A stretch of DNA of 64,000 bases from Eriocheir sinensis (GCF_024679095.1 NC_066567.1:8353314-8417313), one strand, 5' to 3'. Numbered from the stretch's first letter, positions 44,836 through 61,864 are shown. Numbers and translations: made by a program. Notes: a model not told the origin generated them from the sequence alone.

Positions 44836-44838
44836 TGT
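44621..44838. repeat. (CA)n, (TC)n and (GT)n cluster
   Basis: (CA)n 44621-44690, (TC)n 44746-44773 and (GT)n with two interruptions 44774-44834. The (CA)n and (GT)n are complementary over about 60 bp with a spacer of about 85 bp. Confidence 0.95.
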
Positions 44839-45189
44839 TTGGTCTGTGATTATACGCAATTAGTTTCCTTTTTTTTCTTTTCTTTCTCCTAATTGAGCTG
44901 AACGAGTCTTTAAGGGCAATTTTCAGAGGTATTTTCGGTCCTCACTTTTCCTTTGAAGTTACATTTTGAGGCAATTCTGTATATTTTTAAAACCTGATTG
45001 AACAACACATGAAGATTGGTAGTATCAGTATTAGTATTATTAGTATTATCATTAGTGTTAGCATTGGTATTAGTATTAGTATGAGTATCAGTATTAGTAT
45101 CGGTAAACACAAACAGAAACACAACAGCAAAACGAACTTACTACACGCAACACACACCAAGAAAAACAAAACTGGAGGCAAACACATTG

Positions 45190-46050
45190 AGTGATAGAGA
45201 AAGCAAATCAAATCAACACGACATTCAACACAGAGTAACACAAAACAGCCACATAACAACACAAATGAAAACGAATATAATACACTCAACACAAATATAA
45301 ACACAAATTAGGAGGTAGAATCAGAGAGAAAGTAAAGCAGGTCAAAGAAACACAGGATCTTCAACACAGCAACACAAAACAGCCACATAACAACACACAG
45401 GAAAACGAATATAATACACTCAACACAAATATAAACACAAATTAGGAGGTAGAATCAGAAAGAAAGTAAAGCAGATCAAAGCAACACAGGATCTTCAACA
45501 CAGCAACACAAAACAGCCACATAACAACACACAGGAAAACAAAGATATTACACGCAACACAAATATAAACACAAGTTAGGAGGTAGAATCAGAGAAAGAG
45601 AAAGTAAAGCAGGTCAAAGCAACACAGGATCTTCAACACAGCAACACAAAACAGCTACATAACAACACACAGGAAAACAAATATATTACACGCAACACAA
45701 ATATAAACACAAATTAGGAAGTAGAATCAGAGAAAGAGAAAGTAAAGCAGGGCAAAGCAACACAAGACATTCAACACAGCAACACGAACAGACAACACAT
45801 ACACGCAACACAACAAAACAAAATATGAGGAAAACACACTGAGAGAAAGTAAAGCAGGTCAAAGCAACACAAGATCTTCAACACAGCAACACAAAACAGC
45901 CACATAACTAGACAACACATACACGCAACACAACAAAACAAAATATGAGAAAAACACACTGAGAGAAAGTAAAGCAGGTCAGAGCAACGCAAGATCTTCA
46001 ACACGGCAACACAAAACAGCCACACAGCAAGACCCAACCCAATTCAGCCC
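45190..46050. repeat. About 135-bp tandem array, A-rich
   Basis: ACACAAAACAGCCACATAACA recurs at about 45239, 45373, 45507 and 45645, and in shortened form at 45890 and 46010. Units carry GGAGGTAGAATCAGAGA and AAGTAAAGCAGGTCAAAGCA. No gene. Confidence 0.8.
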
Positions 46051-46167
46051 ACCAGGGACGCAACACAAAGGAAGGAACTCGACGCAACTCACTCCAAAGC
46101 AACACACACTGCAACACAAGAAGGGGACCAGGACGCTACCAATGCTATTTCCATAATGAAGACTGTA

Positions 46168-46575
46168 TCCTCCTCCTCATCTTCTTCCTCCTCCTCCTCC
46201 TCCTCCTCTACTACAGCTGCCTTCTCCTCCTCCTCCTCCTCCTTCTCTTCCTCCTCCAGTATCACCATCATCACCACCACTTCACCATCTTCCTCCTCCT
46301 CCTCCTCCTCCTCCTCCTCTTCCTTCAAATGTAATTACGCTTACCTCCCACCCACCATTCCTCCTCCTCCTCCTCCTCCTCTGCATATACCGCCTTCCTC
46401 CCTCTCTTCGATATTACCTTCATCTCTCACTTCCTCCTCCTCCTCCTCCTCATTAACTACAGTACCTATCTCCTCCTCCTCCTCTTCCTTCTCCTCTTCC
46501 TACTTCTTCTTTATTACTTTTTCTTCCTTTCTACTTTCACACTACCATTTCCTCCTCCTCCTCCTCCTTCTCCTC
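46168..46575. repeat. (CTC)n/(TCC)n trinucleotide region
   Basis: Repeated runs of CTC with CAC and TTC interruptions. The apparent poly-Ser frame is repeat translation. Confidence 0.85.
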
Positions 46576-46775
46576 TTCTCTTTGATTCTCGCGACATAGA
46601 GCAACACGGACAGCAATCTTTAATTATCACGCACAAAGCAAGAGCCAGCGACGCGGGGCTAATAAATGATCAATGAGGGAAGTTTTGGCGCCCAGGTACG
46701 GAAGGTGAGGCGGAAATGTGGGACGGACAGGTTAATGACAGTGAAGATGATGATGGTGGTGATGATGATGAAGGG

Positions 46776-46778
<3 letters not shown>

Positions 46779-46870
<92 letters not shown>
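46779..46870. repeat. (GT)n microsatellite, about 90 bp
   Basis: Uninterrupted GT, directly preceded by GATGATGATG. Confidence 0.95.
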
Positions 46871-46873
<3 letters not shown>

Positions 46874-48540
46874 TAGAGTGTGTATGTTCCTTTCTATCTT
46901 TCTGTTTTCTTGTCTGTCAGTCTTTCTAAAATTATATGTGTTTGTGTTTAAGCTTTTTTTTTGTTTGTTTGTCCGTTTGTATTTTTCCTTTCTTATCATC
47001 TTAAATCATATGTGTTTGTTTGTTTGTTTGTGTGTTTCTTATTCTTTTTCTCTCTGTCTATCTTTCTTCTCTATTCAGTCAGTCAATTTCTCTTCCATTC
47101 TCTCAGTCTACTATGTTATATCAATTTACATTCTCTTATCTTATTTCAGTCTTTCTATTCTCCTCTTTCTATTGTCTCTATGTTATTCTATCATCCTCTA
47201 TTGTATTCTGTTAGTGTGTCTATTCTGTTTTTCGCTTGTTTTTTGTCTATTTCATCAAGTTCAAATTTATTCCGTTTTGTCAGTCTCCATTTTTTTGTTC
47301 TCTCAAGTTCAAGTCCCCCCTTCAGAAGATTATCCATTTTGAGGAGGTTTGTACTCTCTCTCTCTCTCTCGAACTTACGTTTCTCATTTTCTACTTTCCT
47401 TCTTTTCTTTCCTCTTTACTTCCTCCTTCATTCCTTCTTTCTTTTCATATATTTTTCATTTCTTCCTTCTTTCCTTTCTTTTTCATCTACCCTTTCTTTC
47501 TTTCCTTTCTTTCTTAGCTAACCTCCTTTATTTCACTCTCTTAATGCAGCCTTCCTTCAATACTCTCTCTCTCTCTCTCTCTCTCCTACGCACATCAATC
47601 CCTTTCTCCGTTTTCCTTTTCTGTTTGTTTTTGTAAGTTTAATTGAGTTCCGGGTCTCGAAAACTTAGGGGGCACTTAAGCATATTTACCATTTTTTTTG
47701 AGGCTTTGCATATATTATCTCTCTTTGTTTCTGTAGTACTTCTTTTGTTTACGTTTATGTTTTTCTTGGTACTATTTTTGTTTTGGTTGTTGTTTGTGTT
47801 GCTGATGGTGATGGAGGGGGTGTTAGTGTTGTTGTTGTTGTTGTTGGAGGTGGGAGTGTTGCGTTAGTTTCGTTCTTTCATTCCTTTTCTTTTTAATTTC
47901 CCTTCGATTTTCCTCATATTTTCTTTCTTTCTTTTCTCTTTCTCTTACTTTTTCTTCTCTCTTCTCCATCTTCATTTCTTCTTCCCTCTTCCTTTCTACT
48001 TCATTTACTTAATATTTTTCTTTCTTTCTCTTTTTTTCGCTTCATCCTACTCTTTCCTTTCTTTCTTCTTCACTTTATATTTCTTTTCTTACACTTCATC
48101 ATCCTCTTTCTTCTCTCTATATTCCAACATTGTCTGACCTCTCTCTCTCTCCTCTACTTCTTCTTATTTTTCTTTATTATCTGTTTATTACTTTCCTTCA
48201 CTTTTTTATCTTCCATTTTCTCTTCTACCTCCTCCTCTTTTTCATTCTTCTCTTTCATTTCCTCCTCTTCCTCTCTTCTCCTATTCTCCATTATCCGACT
48301 CTTCCCGCATTCTTTAAACCCTTCTTCTCCATCTCCTCTTTCGCTGCCCTTTTCTTTCAATCCTCCTTCATGTTCTCTTCCTTCCTCATTCTTCTATTTC
48401 ACTTCCTCCTTTTCTTCCTCTTCCTCTGCTTCCCTTTTCTAACGACATTCTCTAACCCTCTTCTCCATCCCCATCTCCTCTTTCCTCTTCTGTCCTCCAT
48501 CTCCTTCTTTCTCTCTTCCTTCATTTTCTTTCCCCAATCG
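46871..48540. repeat. Pyrimidine-rich gene-free DNA
   Basis: TTTCTTTC, TCTCTC and CTTCCT low-complexity sequence on +, with short (TC)n at 47351-47370 and 47563-47585. No conserved frame was found. Confidence 0.6.
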
Positions 48541-48745
48541 TTCAGCGTCACGGAATTCGGAACGAGATGCTTCGAAGCCGGACTCGAAGCCGCTCTGGGG
48601 TTTGTTTATTGGCCCGAGCAGGAATACACAATGAATTAAGACTCGCATGAATAACAATGAATAGCAATGGTGATGAATTGGAATTTATCGAACCGGGGAG
48701 GCGATTAGAATGGGTCCCAGGTACGCGAGATAGATAGAGGTGGGT
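48541..48745. other. Unique island in the low-complexity desert
   Basis: About 200 bp of normal-complexity sequence (GTCACGGAATTCGGAACGAG, CTCGAAGCCGCTCTGGGG, then GGTGATGAATTGGAATTTAT). It might be an old single-copy remnant. No coding frame with recognisable homology. Confidence 0.35.
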
Positions 48746-48746
48746 G

Positions 48747-48779
<33 letters not shown>

Positions 48780-49236
48780 TGTTTGCAATGGTACACAAAC
48801 AAAAAAGGAAAACGAAAGGAAAGGAATAAGGGAAAGAGACAGAAGGAAGGAAGGAAAAAGAGGGATGGACAGAGGGAAGGAAGGAAAGAAGGATGGAGGA
48901 AAGAAGAAGAAAGAGAGGGATGCAAAAAAAGGAAGGAGGAAGAAAGAGATAGAGGAGAGAAAACAGGGAAAGAAAAGAGGGAAGGAGATAGATGGAAAGA
49001 TAGATAGATAGATAGAAACAGACAACATGACACAAGACAGAAGACAAACAACCAAAAAACAGACAGATGGATGGAGATGGATAGCTTTGTGATAACAGAA
49101 GATAAGAAAAAAAACAGAAAATAAAAGAAAAAAGAGAAGAGAAGATAGTGCACAGAAAAGGAGATAGACACAAACAGAAATAGATAGATAGATATAGAGA
49201 TGGGATAAGATAATATATATATATATAAAAGATATA
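48746..49236. repeat. (GATA)n and homopurine tract
   Basis: (GATA)n at 48748-48777, GGAAGGAAGG purine repeats at 48840-48990, and (GATA)n again at 49000-49014. Confidence 0.7.
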
Positions 49237-50573
<1,337 letters not shown>

Positions 50574-50879
50574 TCAGTACAGTAACATATTTTTTTCCGT
50601 ATGCGAAAGTCTACGGTATTCACGCCTAATATTTCACTTACTCATCCCCTGCTCTCCCATTATCATCCCCTCTCTCTCTCTCTGATGTATTATTTTTTAT
50701 TTATTTTTTATTTTTTATGACTTATTTACTACATATTTTTCCTTTTACAACTTTATTAATCCTCTCTACAGTGTTATTAAACGTGACTTGATGGACTTGC
50801 CGCCTTTTTCCACTTTGTTTTTCCCCTTTTCCTAATTTTGAAGGTGTCATTTTCAGCCTTTCTCTCTCTAAAAATAATA

Positions 50880-51660
50880 ACATGTTTTTTTCTCTCTCTC
50901 TTTTGGTTCTCCCTTCTCATGTTCTGCCTCTCTCCCTTCTTTCCCTAACCATTTTCCCCGTTTCCATATGCTAAGCCCTCTCCCATAGTATTTCCTCTTC
51001 TCTCGTTCTTGTTCTACATGTTTTTTTTTTTTTTCCTCTCCCTTTTTTTTTCCTTCTCTATCCCTTCTTTCCCTTCTTCTTTTCCTGATTTTCCCAATTC
51101 CTCTCCTGTTTCCTATTCCCTTCCTTCTTCATAGTATTTCCTCTTTCTCTCTACCCGTTCTACCTCCTCATGTTTTTTTCTCTCCCCCTTTTCGTTTTTC
51201 CTTCTCATGTTCTGCCTCTATCCCTTCTTTCCCTGACCATTTTCCCAATTTCAATATGCTTTCCCCTCTCCTGTTCCCTATTCCCTTCCTTCTTCATAGT
51301 ATTTCCTCTTTCTCTCTATCCGTTCTACCTCCTCATGTTTTTTTCTCTCTCCCTCTTCGTTTCTTCTTCTCATGTTCTGCCTCTCCCTTCTTTCCCTGAC
51401 CATTTTCCCAATTTCAATATGCTTTCCCCTCTCCTGTTCCCTATTCCCTTTCTTCTTCATAGTATTTCCTCTTTCTCTCTACCCGTTCTACCTCCTCATG
51501 TTTTTTTCTCTCTCCCTTTTCGTTTTTCCTTCTCATGTTCTGCCTCTATCCCTTCTTTCCCTACCCATTTTCCCCGTGTCCATATGCTTAGGTCTTTCCT
51601 GTTCCCTATTCCCTTCCTTCTTCATAGTATTTCCTCTTTCCGTTCTGCCTCTCTCCCTTT
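50880..51660. repeat. 165-bp pyrimidine-rich tandem array
   Basis: CATAGTATTTCCTCTTTCTC recurs at about 51130, 51295, 51458 and 51623, 163-165 bp apart, with a diverged unit upstream from about 50985. Units carry CTCATGTTCTGCCTCT and CCATTTTCCC. Confidence 0.85.
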
Positions 51661-52330
51661 CCCTCATCCTCGGTTCTTTCCTTTCCCTCTTTCCCCTTAA
51701 TATATTTTCTCGCCTCTCTCACATTTCTTCCCTCTTCTCTCCCTTTCTTCCCCTCTCCTGTTTCCTTTCTTTTTCTCCTAAAATTTACACCGTGTATTTT
51801 CCTTTAGTTTGGCAAGGGCGTGAGAAAAAAAGTGATGGTAAACAAAATTGATATGAAAAGGAAAATAAATGGTACGGAGTTTTCCTTGGTGATGATGATA
51901 CTGATACTGATAACTACTACTACTACTACTACTACCACTACTACTACTACTACTACTACCACAACCACCATCACCACTTTTCATAACAGTGCGTAACATG
52001 AATTCATAACGTCGTGTGGTCTCGCCTCTTACGAACAGAATGAGAGATCACAAAAAAGAGTTAATAATACAAAGAGACAAGTAAATAAAAAAAACGTGAA
52101 TACAGGAACGGGTGAATAATTAAACACAGGTGAACAGAGAGACAGGTAGGTGGATAGACAGATAGATACAAAGCAAGAGTGAGCGAGAGAGAGAGGGAGA
52201 GAGAGAGCACTGGTGAAGGGGAAACTATTTTGTTGCACTCTTAATAAAACTGTATTGGCCACGGCTGACTGGCGGACCGGGGAGCGCGCAAAACAGTATG
52301 AAAAGTGTATCAAGGCCCGGCGGAAGGGAG
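51661..52330. other. Mixed gene-free DNA
   Basis: (CTA)n at 51914-51958, (GA)n at 52180-52207, then a short GC-rich unique stretch at 52255-52330. No gene. Confidence 0.5.
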
Positions 52331-53010
52331 GAAAGGAAGGGAAAATATGAGAAAATAAAAGCTATCTGGATGCGGGGAAAAGGGACGGAAAGTATTAGTA
52401 AAAATGTTATTGTACGAAGCTAATAAAGAGGTCAAGGGAAAGAATGTGAAGGAAAGAAATAAGAAAGTGATATTTATAAGTGGGAAAGAAATAGAGGGAA
52501 ATAAAAGCTCTTTGGATGCGGGGAAAAGGGAGAGAAAGTAATAGTTGTTAAAAATGTTATTGTGCTAAGCTAATAGAGGACAAAGGGAAAGGATATGAAA
52601 GAAAGAGATAAGAAGTAGAAGTAGTAATAATACGACAAAATAAAGGCTATCTAGAAGCGGGGAAGAAGGAAAGAATGTAACAGCAGTAAAAAATGTTATT
52701 ATGTGAAGTTTATAAAGAGGTCAAGGGAAAGAATGTGAAAGAAAGAGATAAGAAAGAGATATTTAGAAGTGGGAAAGAAATAGAGGGAAATAAAAGCTGT
52801 TTGGATGCGGGGAAAAGGGAGAGAAAGTAATAGTTTAGAAAATGTTATTATGCGAAGCTAATACAGAGGGGAAGGGAAAGAATGTAGATGAAAGTAGATA
52901 TTTAGAAGCGGAAGGGAGTAAAGGAAGGAAAAACACGAGAAAATGAAATCTATCAGGATGCGAGGAAAGGGAGGGAAAGTAAGCGGAGTAAATATATAAT
53001 TGTACGAAGC
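52330..53010. repeat. About 145-bp purine-rich tandem array
   Basis: GGATGCGGGGAAAAGGGA or close variants recur at about 52368, 52513, 52652, 52803 and 52957. Units also share AATGTTATTRTRCGAAGCTAAT and AAGGGAAAGAATGTGAA. Confidence 0.8.
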
Positions 53011-54388
<1,378 letters not shown>

Positions 54389-54462
54389 CCCCTACAGTTT
54401 TTGGTAAGACTACGTTGAAAAATAAATCACTTGGACAATGGGACAGATAACATGCTTTTATG

Positions 54463-54500
<38 letters not shown>

Positions 54501-54583
54501 ACTTATGAAAATCTCTTTCATCAACTAGAATTTGAGTTAATAATAAAGTTACTCTTCTCTCTCTCTCTCTCTCTCTCTCTCCT

Positions 54584-55385
54584 TTTTTTTCCCTTTCTTT
54601 TCTTCCACTTCCTCTTTACATTACTATGGCTTCTTTTTTTTCTTTTTTTTCCTTTCCCTTTTTCTTCCCAATTCTTACCTTTCTTCTCGTGATTTCCCTT
54701 CATTCCCTTTCTTCTCTTTCTTTTCCTCTCCTTTCCTCGACTTCCTCCTTACGTTAATCTTCAGTTTCTCCTTCCCGTTCTTTTACCTTCTTTCTATTCA
54801 CCTCTTCTTCGACTTCTTCCTCTTTACACTAGTTCGGGTTCTTTCTTTCCCCTTCTTTCTCTTTCTTTCCTACTTCACCACACTCTCCTCGCTCCCCGAT
54901 GACGAGCTCTCTGGTTCAGTGGCCTCGCAGCCCCATTCCTTCTCTTTCTTTCCTTTCTTTTCCTTTCCTTGTCTTCTAGTTTGTTACTTCGACTTCTCCC
55001 TTCCTTCTCTTTCTTCCCTTTATTTTCCTTTCCTTGTCTTCCAGTTTGTTATATCGACTTCTCCCTTTCTTCTCTTTCTTTCCTTTCTTTTCCTTTCCTT
55101 GTCTTCCACTTTGTTACTTCAACTTCTCCCTTCCTTCTCTTTCTTTTCCTTTCCTTGTCTTCCAGTTTGTTACATCGACTTCTCCCTTCCTTCTCTTTCT
55201 TTCCCTCTTTGCCACACTCTCCTCGCTCCCCCGTTGACGTGCTCTCCGGTTCAGTGGCCTCACAGCCCCATTTCGTGTCGCTGTTCCGCCGCTGCAGCTC
55301 GGAACAGAAGAACATTGTCCCCGCTCCCCGCCATGCCTCGGGTCACTACTACGTGTAACCCGGAATCAATAGAGCCTTCATTAAA
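54584..55385. repeat. Pyrimidine-rich repeats around a duplicated GC-rich block
   Basis: TTTCCTTGTCTTCCAGTTTG..CTTCTCCCTTCCTTCTCTTTC recurs four times at 54960-55200 (about 70-bp steps). CTCCTCGCTCCCC..GGTTCAGTGGCCTC is found at 54888-54930 and again at 55218-55260. The second copy runs into unique sequence to 55385. Confidence 0.7.
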
Positions 55386-55469
55386 TGCGAAAGTCATTAC
55401 AGTAAACTTGAGAGAGAGAGGGAGAGAGCGAGAAGGAGAGCGAGAGGGAGAGTGGGTGGCTGTGTAGAA

Positions 55470-55900
55470 GAGACTGGAGGATGAGGGGGAGGGGTAGAAG
55501 AGACTGGAGGATGAGGGGGAGGGGTAGAAGAGACTGGAGGATGAGGGGGAGGAGTCGGAGGAAGGAAAGGAAGACGAAAACGAGGAGGAAGAGAAGAAAG
55601 AAACAGAAGAAAAAGAAAAAGAGAACAAGCAGTATCAGAAGTAGTAGTAAGAGTAGTAGGAGGAGGAAGAGTAGGAGGAAGAGGAAGAGGAGGAGGAGGA
55701 GTAGGGAGAGGGGTAGGGACTGGCTGAAGAAGAGGAGGAGGAGGAGAACGAAAAAGAAAAACAAAACAAAACTAGGAAGAAGAGGAGAAAGAAGAACCAG
55801 AAGAAGAAAAGAGGAGGAGAAAGGACAGTATTAGAGTATTAGTAAGCGTAGGAGGAAGAGGAGGAGGAGGGGGAGAAGCAGGAAGATGAGGAGGAGAAGA
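55470..55900. repeat. 29-bp minisatellite and homopurine DNA
   Basis: AGAGACTGGAGGATGAGGGGG occurs three times at 55469-55545 (29-bp unit), followed by A/G-only sequence to 55900. Confidence 0.8.
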
Positions 55901-56099
55901 GGGAGAGGTGAGATTCCACGAGTTTCCCCTTTCACGGTTGCTTTCTTTGTCCGTTCCCATTTTCTTTATCGACTTTCATCGTGTTGCTTTAAACCTCCAT
56001 TTTCTAGATTAGACTCGGTTTCCTCCTTCCTTTCACCATATCCTTTCTTTGTTTTCTTTGTCTCTTTCTTGCTTGCAAATGAGAACAAGGAGGCGAAAA

Positions 56100-57420
56100 G
56101 AAGGAGGAGAGGGGAGACTAATATAATGTGATCAGGTTGGTAATTCGGTCTCCCCGTTTTCTATGCATGTGAAAATTTCGTATCAGGGACTATTTTATTA
56201 TTTCGTCTCACGGTAAAATGGAGGAGGAGGAAGAGAAGGAAGAAACATAATAAGAAGAAGAAAATAAAGGAGGAGAATGAACAGTATTAAAAGTAGTAAT
56301 GTATTTGAATTGGTTGGTTCCGTTCTCCGTTTTCTTCGCTAATGAAAAAATTCGCATCAGTGACTATTTTAACATCTCGTCTTTCTGGGTTTCTGATGAG
56401 GGCAACGAACTAAAAGGAAGAAGAAGGAAGACTGATGTAATATAATGGGTGTAGGTTGGTTGGTCCGGTTCTTCGTTTTCTTCGCTAATGAAAAATTGGC
56501 ATTAGTGACTATTTTAACATCTTGTCTTCCTGATTTTCTGATGAGGGCAACGAGGTAAAAAGAAGATGGAAGACTGATGTAATGTAATGTATTTGGGTTG
56601 GTTGGTCCGGTTCCCCATTTTCTAAGCTACTGAAAAATTTGTTTCAGTAACAGTTTTATACAGTAAAACCCTTACTACTCGGCACTGTGTAACTCGGAAT
56701 TTGATACAACTCGGCAATGCAACGAAATATTAATTAAAAAAATAAATTTCTAATTCAAACAAAAAAACGATAAATAAAGAAAAAAAATCATGCCTTTCGG
56801 CATATTGCCGAGTTTTAACCACATCCTGTTGTCTACACTCGGCATGCCTCACCCACATTTTCTTAGAAAGTGTATCCACACTTGGGCCACCTGATCTCAG
56901 TCTCCAACACTCTGATTTATCTCGGTATGCTGCCGAGTTATCTCCATACCTCGTGGTTTACACTCGTTAAGGCTTGCCCGCGCTATTCCTGTATTAAAAA
57001 CATCTACCCTCACTCTCCCTGCTCGTTCCTCAAACACCCACGTGTTTTCTGCTTGGACCACAAGACTACAGCAGCCCCTTCATTTCTATGTGTTAATTTA
57101 AGCTTTTACTGCTGCTGTGAAGTGCAGTGTTTTCAAAATTTTGACTATATGCAATAGGGGGGGAGGGGAATGAGGGATTTGTATAACTCGGAATGCTGAA
57201 TAACTCGGCAAAGGTGTGAGCCCCTATCATGTCGAGTTATAAAGGTTTTACTGTGATTTGATCTCATCTGATCTTACTTTGGAATGAAGACAACGAGATG
57301 AAATCAAGAAGGGGGAGACCATTGTAATATGTGTGGGTTAGTGGGTTCGGTTCCTCGTTTTCTATGCTTCTGAAAAATTCGTAACAGCGATCATTTTATC
57401 ATCTCGTCTTTCGCCGCCTT
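56100..57420. repeat. About 140-bp tandem repeats interrupted by a MITE
   Basis: GGTTGGTTGGTCCGGTTC-like, TTTTCTTCGCTAATGAAAAATT and ATTTTAACATCTCGTCTT blocks recur at about 56140, 56320, 56465, 56600 and, beyond the MITE, 57330. The unit at 57300-57410 continues the array. Confidence 0.7.
56661..57253. mobile_element. pogo/Tigger-like MITE
   Basis: CAGTAAAACCCTTACTACTCGG at the left mirrors CGAGTTATAAAGGTTTTACTG at the right. CAGTAAAACC ends are typical of the Tc1/mariner-pogo group. The left flank is TA; the right flank is TG (expected TA duplication mutated). Internal CTCGGCA/TGCCGAG motifs recur. No transposase. Confidence 0.65.
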
Positions 57421-57560
57421 TCCGCTACGTCAAACTTTTCGACTAATTCAATTTTCTACCTGATTGCTTGTTCCGCATCCATTTGCATTTTTATCTCGTG
57501 AATCATTTTTGGTTTTCAGTTGCTACGGTATAGAGAAGTGAAAATATGTTATGAGGTTAT
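57421..57560. other. Short unique spacer
   Basis: No feature recognised. Confidence 0.4.
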
Positions 57561-57562
57561 AT

Positions 57563-57597
57563 TTTATTATTATTATTATCATTATTATTGTTATTAC

Positions 57598-57684
<87 letters not shown>
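57563..57684. repeat. (TTA)n microsatellite
   Basis: Continuous ATT units with two early interruptions. Confidence 0.95.
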
Positions 57685-58870
57685 CTGTTCTCTTCATCTT
57701 CTTTCTTTCCTTTCCCTCTTCTTCCACTTTAAGAAGAAGGATGAGGAAGGAAACGAAAGGAAGAGAGAAGGAGTAAGAAAATGAAGAAAGGGAGGGAAAC
57801 GAAAGGAAGAGAGAAGGAGTAAGAAGATAGAGAAAGGGAAGAGGGATAAGAAAGGAATAAACGTGGATTAAAACAAGGGGGAAGAAGGGAGAGAAAAAGA
57901 TGAAGGGAAGTGAAAAGAAGACAAGAAACGTGAGGTGGGAGGAGGAGAAGCAAAAGAAAGAAAGAATGAGTAAGAAGATAAGGAAAGGTGAGAGGGATGA
58001 GGAAGGAATAAAAGAAAGAGAGGGAAGGGAGAGAAAAAGAAAAGAAGAAGGGAAACGGACGGCTGTACAATAATAAGGAAAAAAGGATGAAAAGAAAAGA
58101 AAGAGAAATCGGAAAACAGATACTGATGACCCCAAATCCATTCAGTCGTTTGTTCATAAAGGGAGTGAACGAGTTAGGTATAACCAAAAACAAACAAACG
58201 AACAAACAAAAAAACAGCAAAAGTGGGACATTAAACCAACAAGCCAGGTGAAAACGAAGCACTAAAAACAATGTGAATAAACGACAAACTCATTAACCGT
58301 TGAACGAGGCGAATGGGTGAAACATGGAACAGAAAGGAGAGTGGGGAATAGGTTGGAAAAGAGAGAAAGAGAGAGGGGTGGAGAGAAAGGGAGAGAAAAA
58401 AGGGAGAGACAGCTAGAGGGAAAGATGCAAAGAGAGAGGAGATAAAGGGAATAGAGACAGGAAGGGAAAGAAGTAGGAAAAGAGAAAGGGGATGAAGAGA
58501 TGGTGATTGGAAAGAAAAGAGGTAGAGGGACAGAAGAGGAAGGGAGACAGGAAGAAGAGGGAAAACAAGGGGAAGGGAGTGAGGAGTAGAAGATGACTGA
58601 GAAGAAAAGAAAAGTGAAAGAGAAGGGAAAGGAGTGAGAGAAGAGAAGATGGTGGGAAATAAAAAGGGAACGGGGTGGGTAAAAAATAAAAGGGAAAGAG
58701 GAGGGGGAAGACAGAGGGTGGGGAAGAGAAGGGAAAGGGGTGAGGAAGGGGAATGGGTAGGGTGCGGAGAAGAGAGGATGTGGAGGAGAAGGGAAAGTAG
58801 GGGGGCGGGGGATGGAAAGAGGAAGGGAAGGGTGGGTGGGGAAGAGTCAAAAGCGGGAAGAGACAATTTT
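57685..58870. repeat. Homopurine gene-free DNA
   Basis: GGAAGAGAGAAGGAGTAAGAA occurs at 57757-57780, about 57806 and again in diverged form. 58320-58870 is GGGAAAGAGGAGGGG-type sequence. No gene; the intervening 58090-58320 is unique. Confidence 0.6.
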
Positions 58871-60659
<1,789 letters not shown>

Positions 60660-60660
<1 letters not shown>

Positions 60661-61340
60661 ACTTACGAACGGAGGATGGAGGCACCTGTGGAACGTAAAC
60701 TCTAGACTGAACGCCCTGCACCTGTCTGTAGAACGTGAGGTGTAGTGGATTGCCGGAACGTAAAGATAACTCTCATTGTGTAGAACGTAGAGTGAAGAGG
60801 ATTTCAAGAACGTAAAGGAAATGATAATTCTGTTGGAGGTGAAATAATGCAACACAGATTTTCAGGAAGAGCAGTTAAGGAAAGTCTCCACCATTAGAAG
60901 GCACCCCCCCCCCCCATAAAAAAAAAGCGATTTCCAGAACGTAAAGGTCATAAAACTCTCATTTTGTTGATCGTGAAGTGATGCATATGTAGATTTTTCG
61001 CGAAGATAAACCAAAAACTCCACCTTTTTAGAACGTAAGATAAGAAAAGGGATTTCTGCGCCGTGAAACTTTGAAAACTCTCATTTTGAAGAAAGGGAAA
61101 TGATGCAATGTAGATTTTTCAGAAGACGAGCTAAAGAAAATTCCCCACTACCAGAACGTTGAATAAAAAAATGACTCAGAACGTAAAAACAAAACAAAAA
61201 AACCCTCTCATGTTGCTGAATGTGAAATGCTGCTAAGTAGAAATTGAAGAGGAATAGCAAAGAAAACTCAAACCTCTTCGAACATGAAATAAAAAAGGGA
61301 GTTTCCAGATAAAAAAAAAAACCGAATAAAGGAGGCTTGG
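60660..61340. repeat. Diverged tandem repeat with GAACGTAAA motif
   Basis: GAACGTAAA or GAACGTR appears about ten times. Units of about 110-130 bp share ACTCTCATTTTGTTG, GAARTGATGCAWWGTAGATTTT and AAAACTCYCCAC-like blocks. Confidence 0.6.
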
Positions 61341-61864
61341 AACGGAGCTTCATCAGGACTCGGCAAGCAGGTCAAGGGTCACTCGCCTTAAATTGACCCT
61401 TGAACAAACAAACAAACAAGCAAATATATACAAAACCAATCGCAGTACAATAATCAATGTATCCCGTTACACAACACAAACCTATCATCATCACCATCAA
61501 TCATCATCAGCAACAACATCGCAACACCTCTAACGTTTCCTCCACTGCTTTTTTTTCTTCCTCCTAAAGGCTCGCAATTTCCTGGCCATTTCCTCTTTTC
61601 ACCTTCCCCAAAATCCGTATCAGCTCTTCTTATCTCTTGCGCTGGGCTGATAGGAGTTCTTTCATCTCTCGTTATCGCCATCGCCAGGGAAGTAGGAAAG
61701 TGCGAATCTCTTCCTCCTTCTCCTCCTCCTCCTCTTCTTCTTCTTCTTCCTCTTCGTCTTCTTCTCCTCCTGTTTCTTTTCTTTTCCTCTTCTTTTCCAT
61801 ACTTTCTCCTTGGTTGTTTTCCTTCTTGTTTTCTTTTTCATCTCAGTTTTAGATTAAAAGGGTC
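61341..61864. other. Gene-free DNA
   Basis: (AAAC)n at 61405-61422, short (ATC)n at 61484-61512, pyrimidine-rich sequence at 61700-61850. No gene. Confidence 0.45.

Noticed and set aside
46156..46599. Poly-Ser frame
   Set aside because: Translation of (TCC)n; no flanking conserved sequence or splice structure.
57557..58141. Poly-Asn and Phe/Ser-rich frames
   Set aside because: Product of (TTA)n and purine-rich low-complexity DNA.
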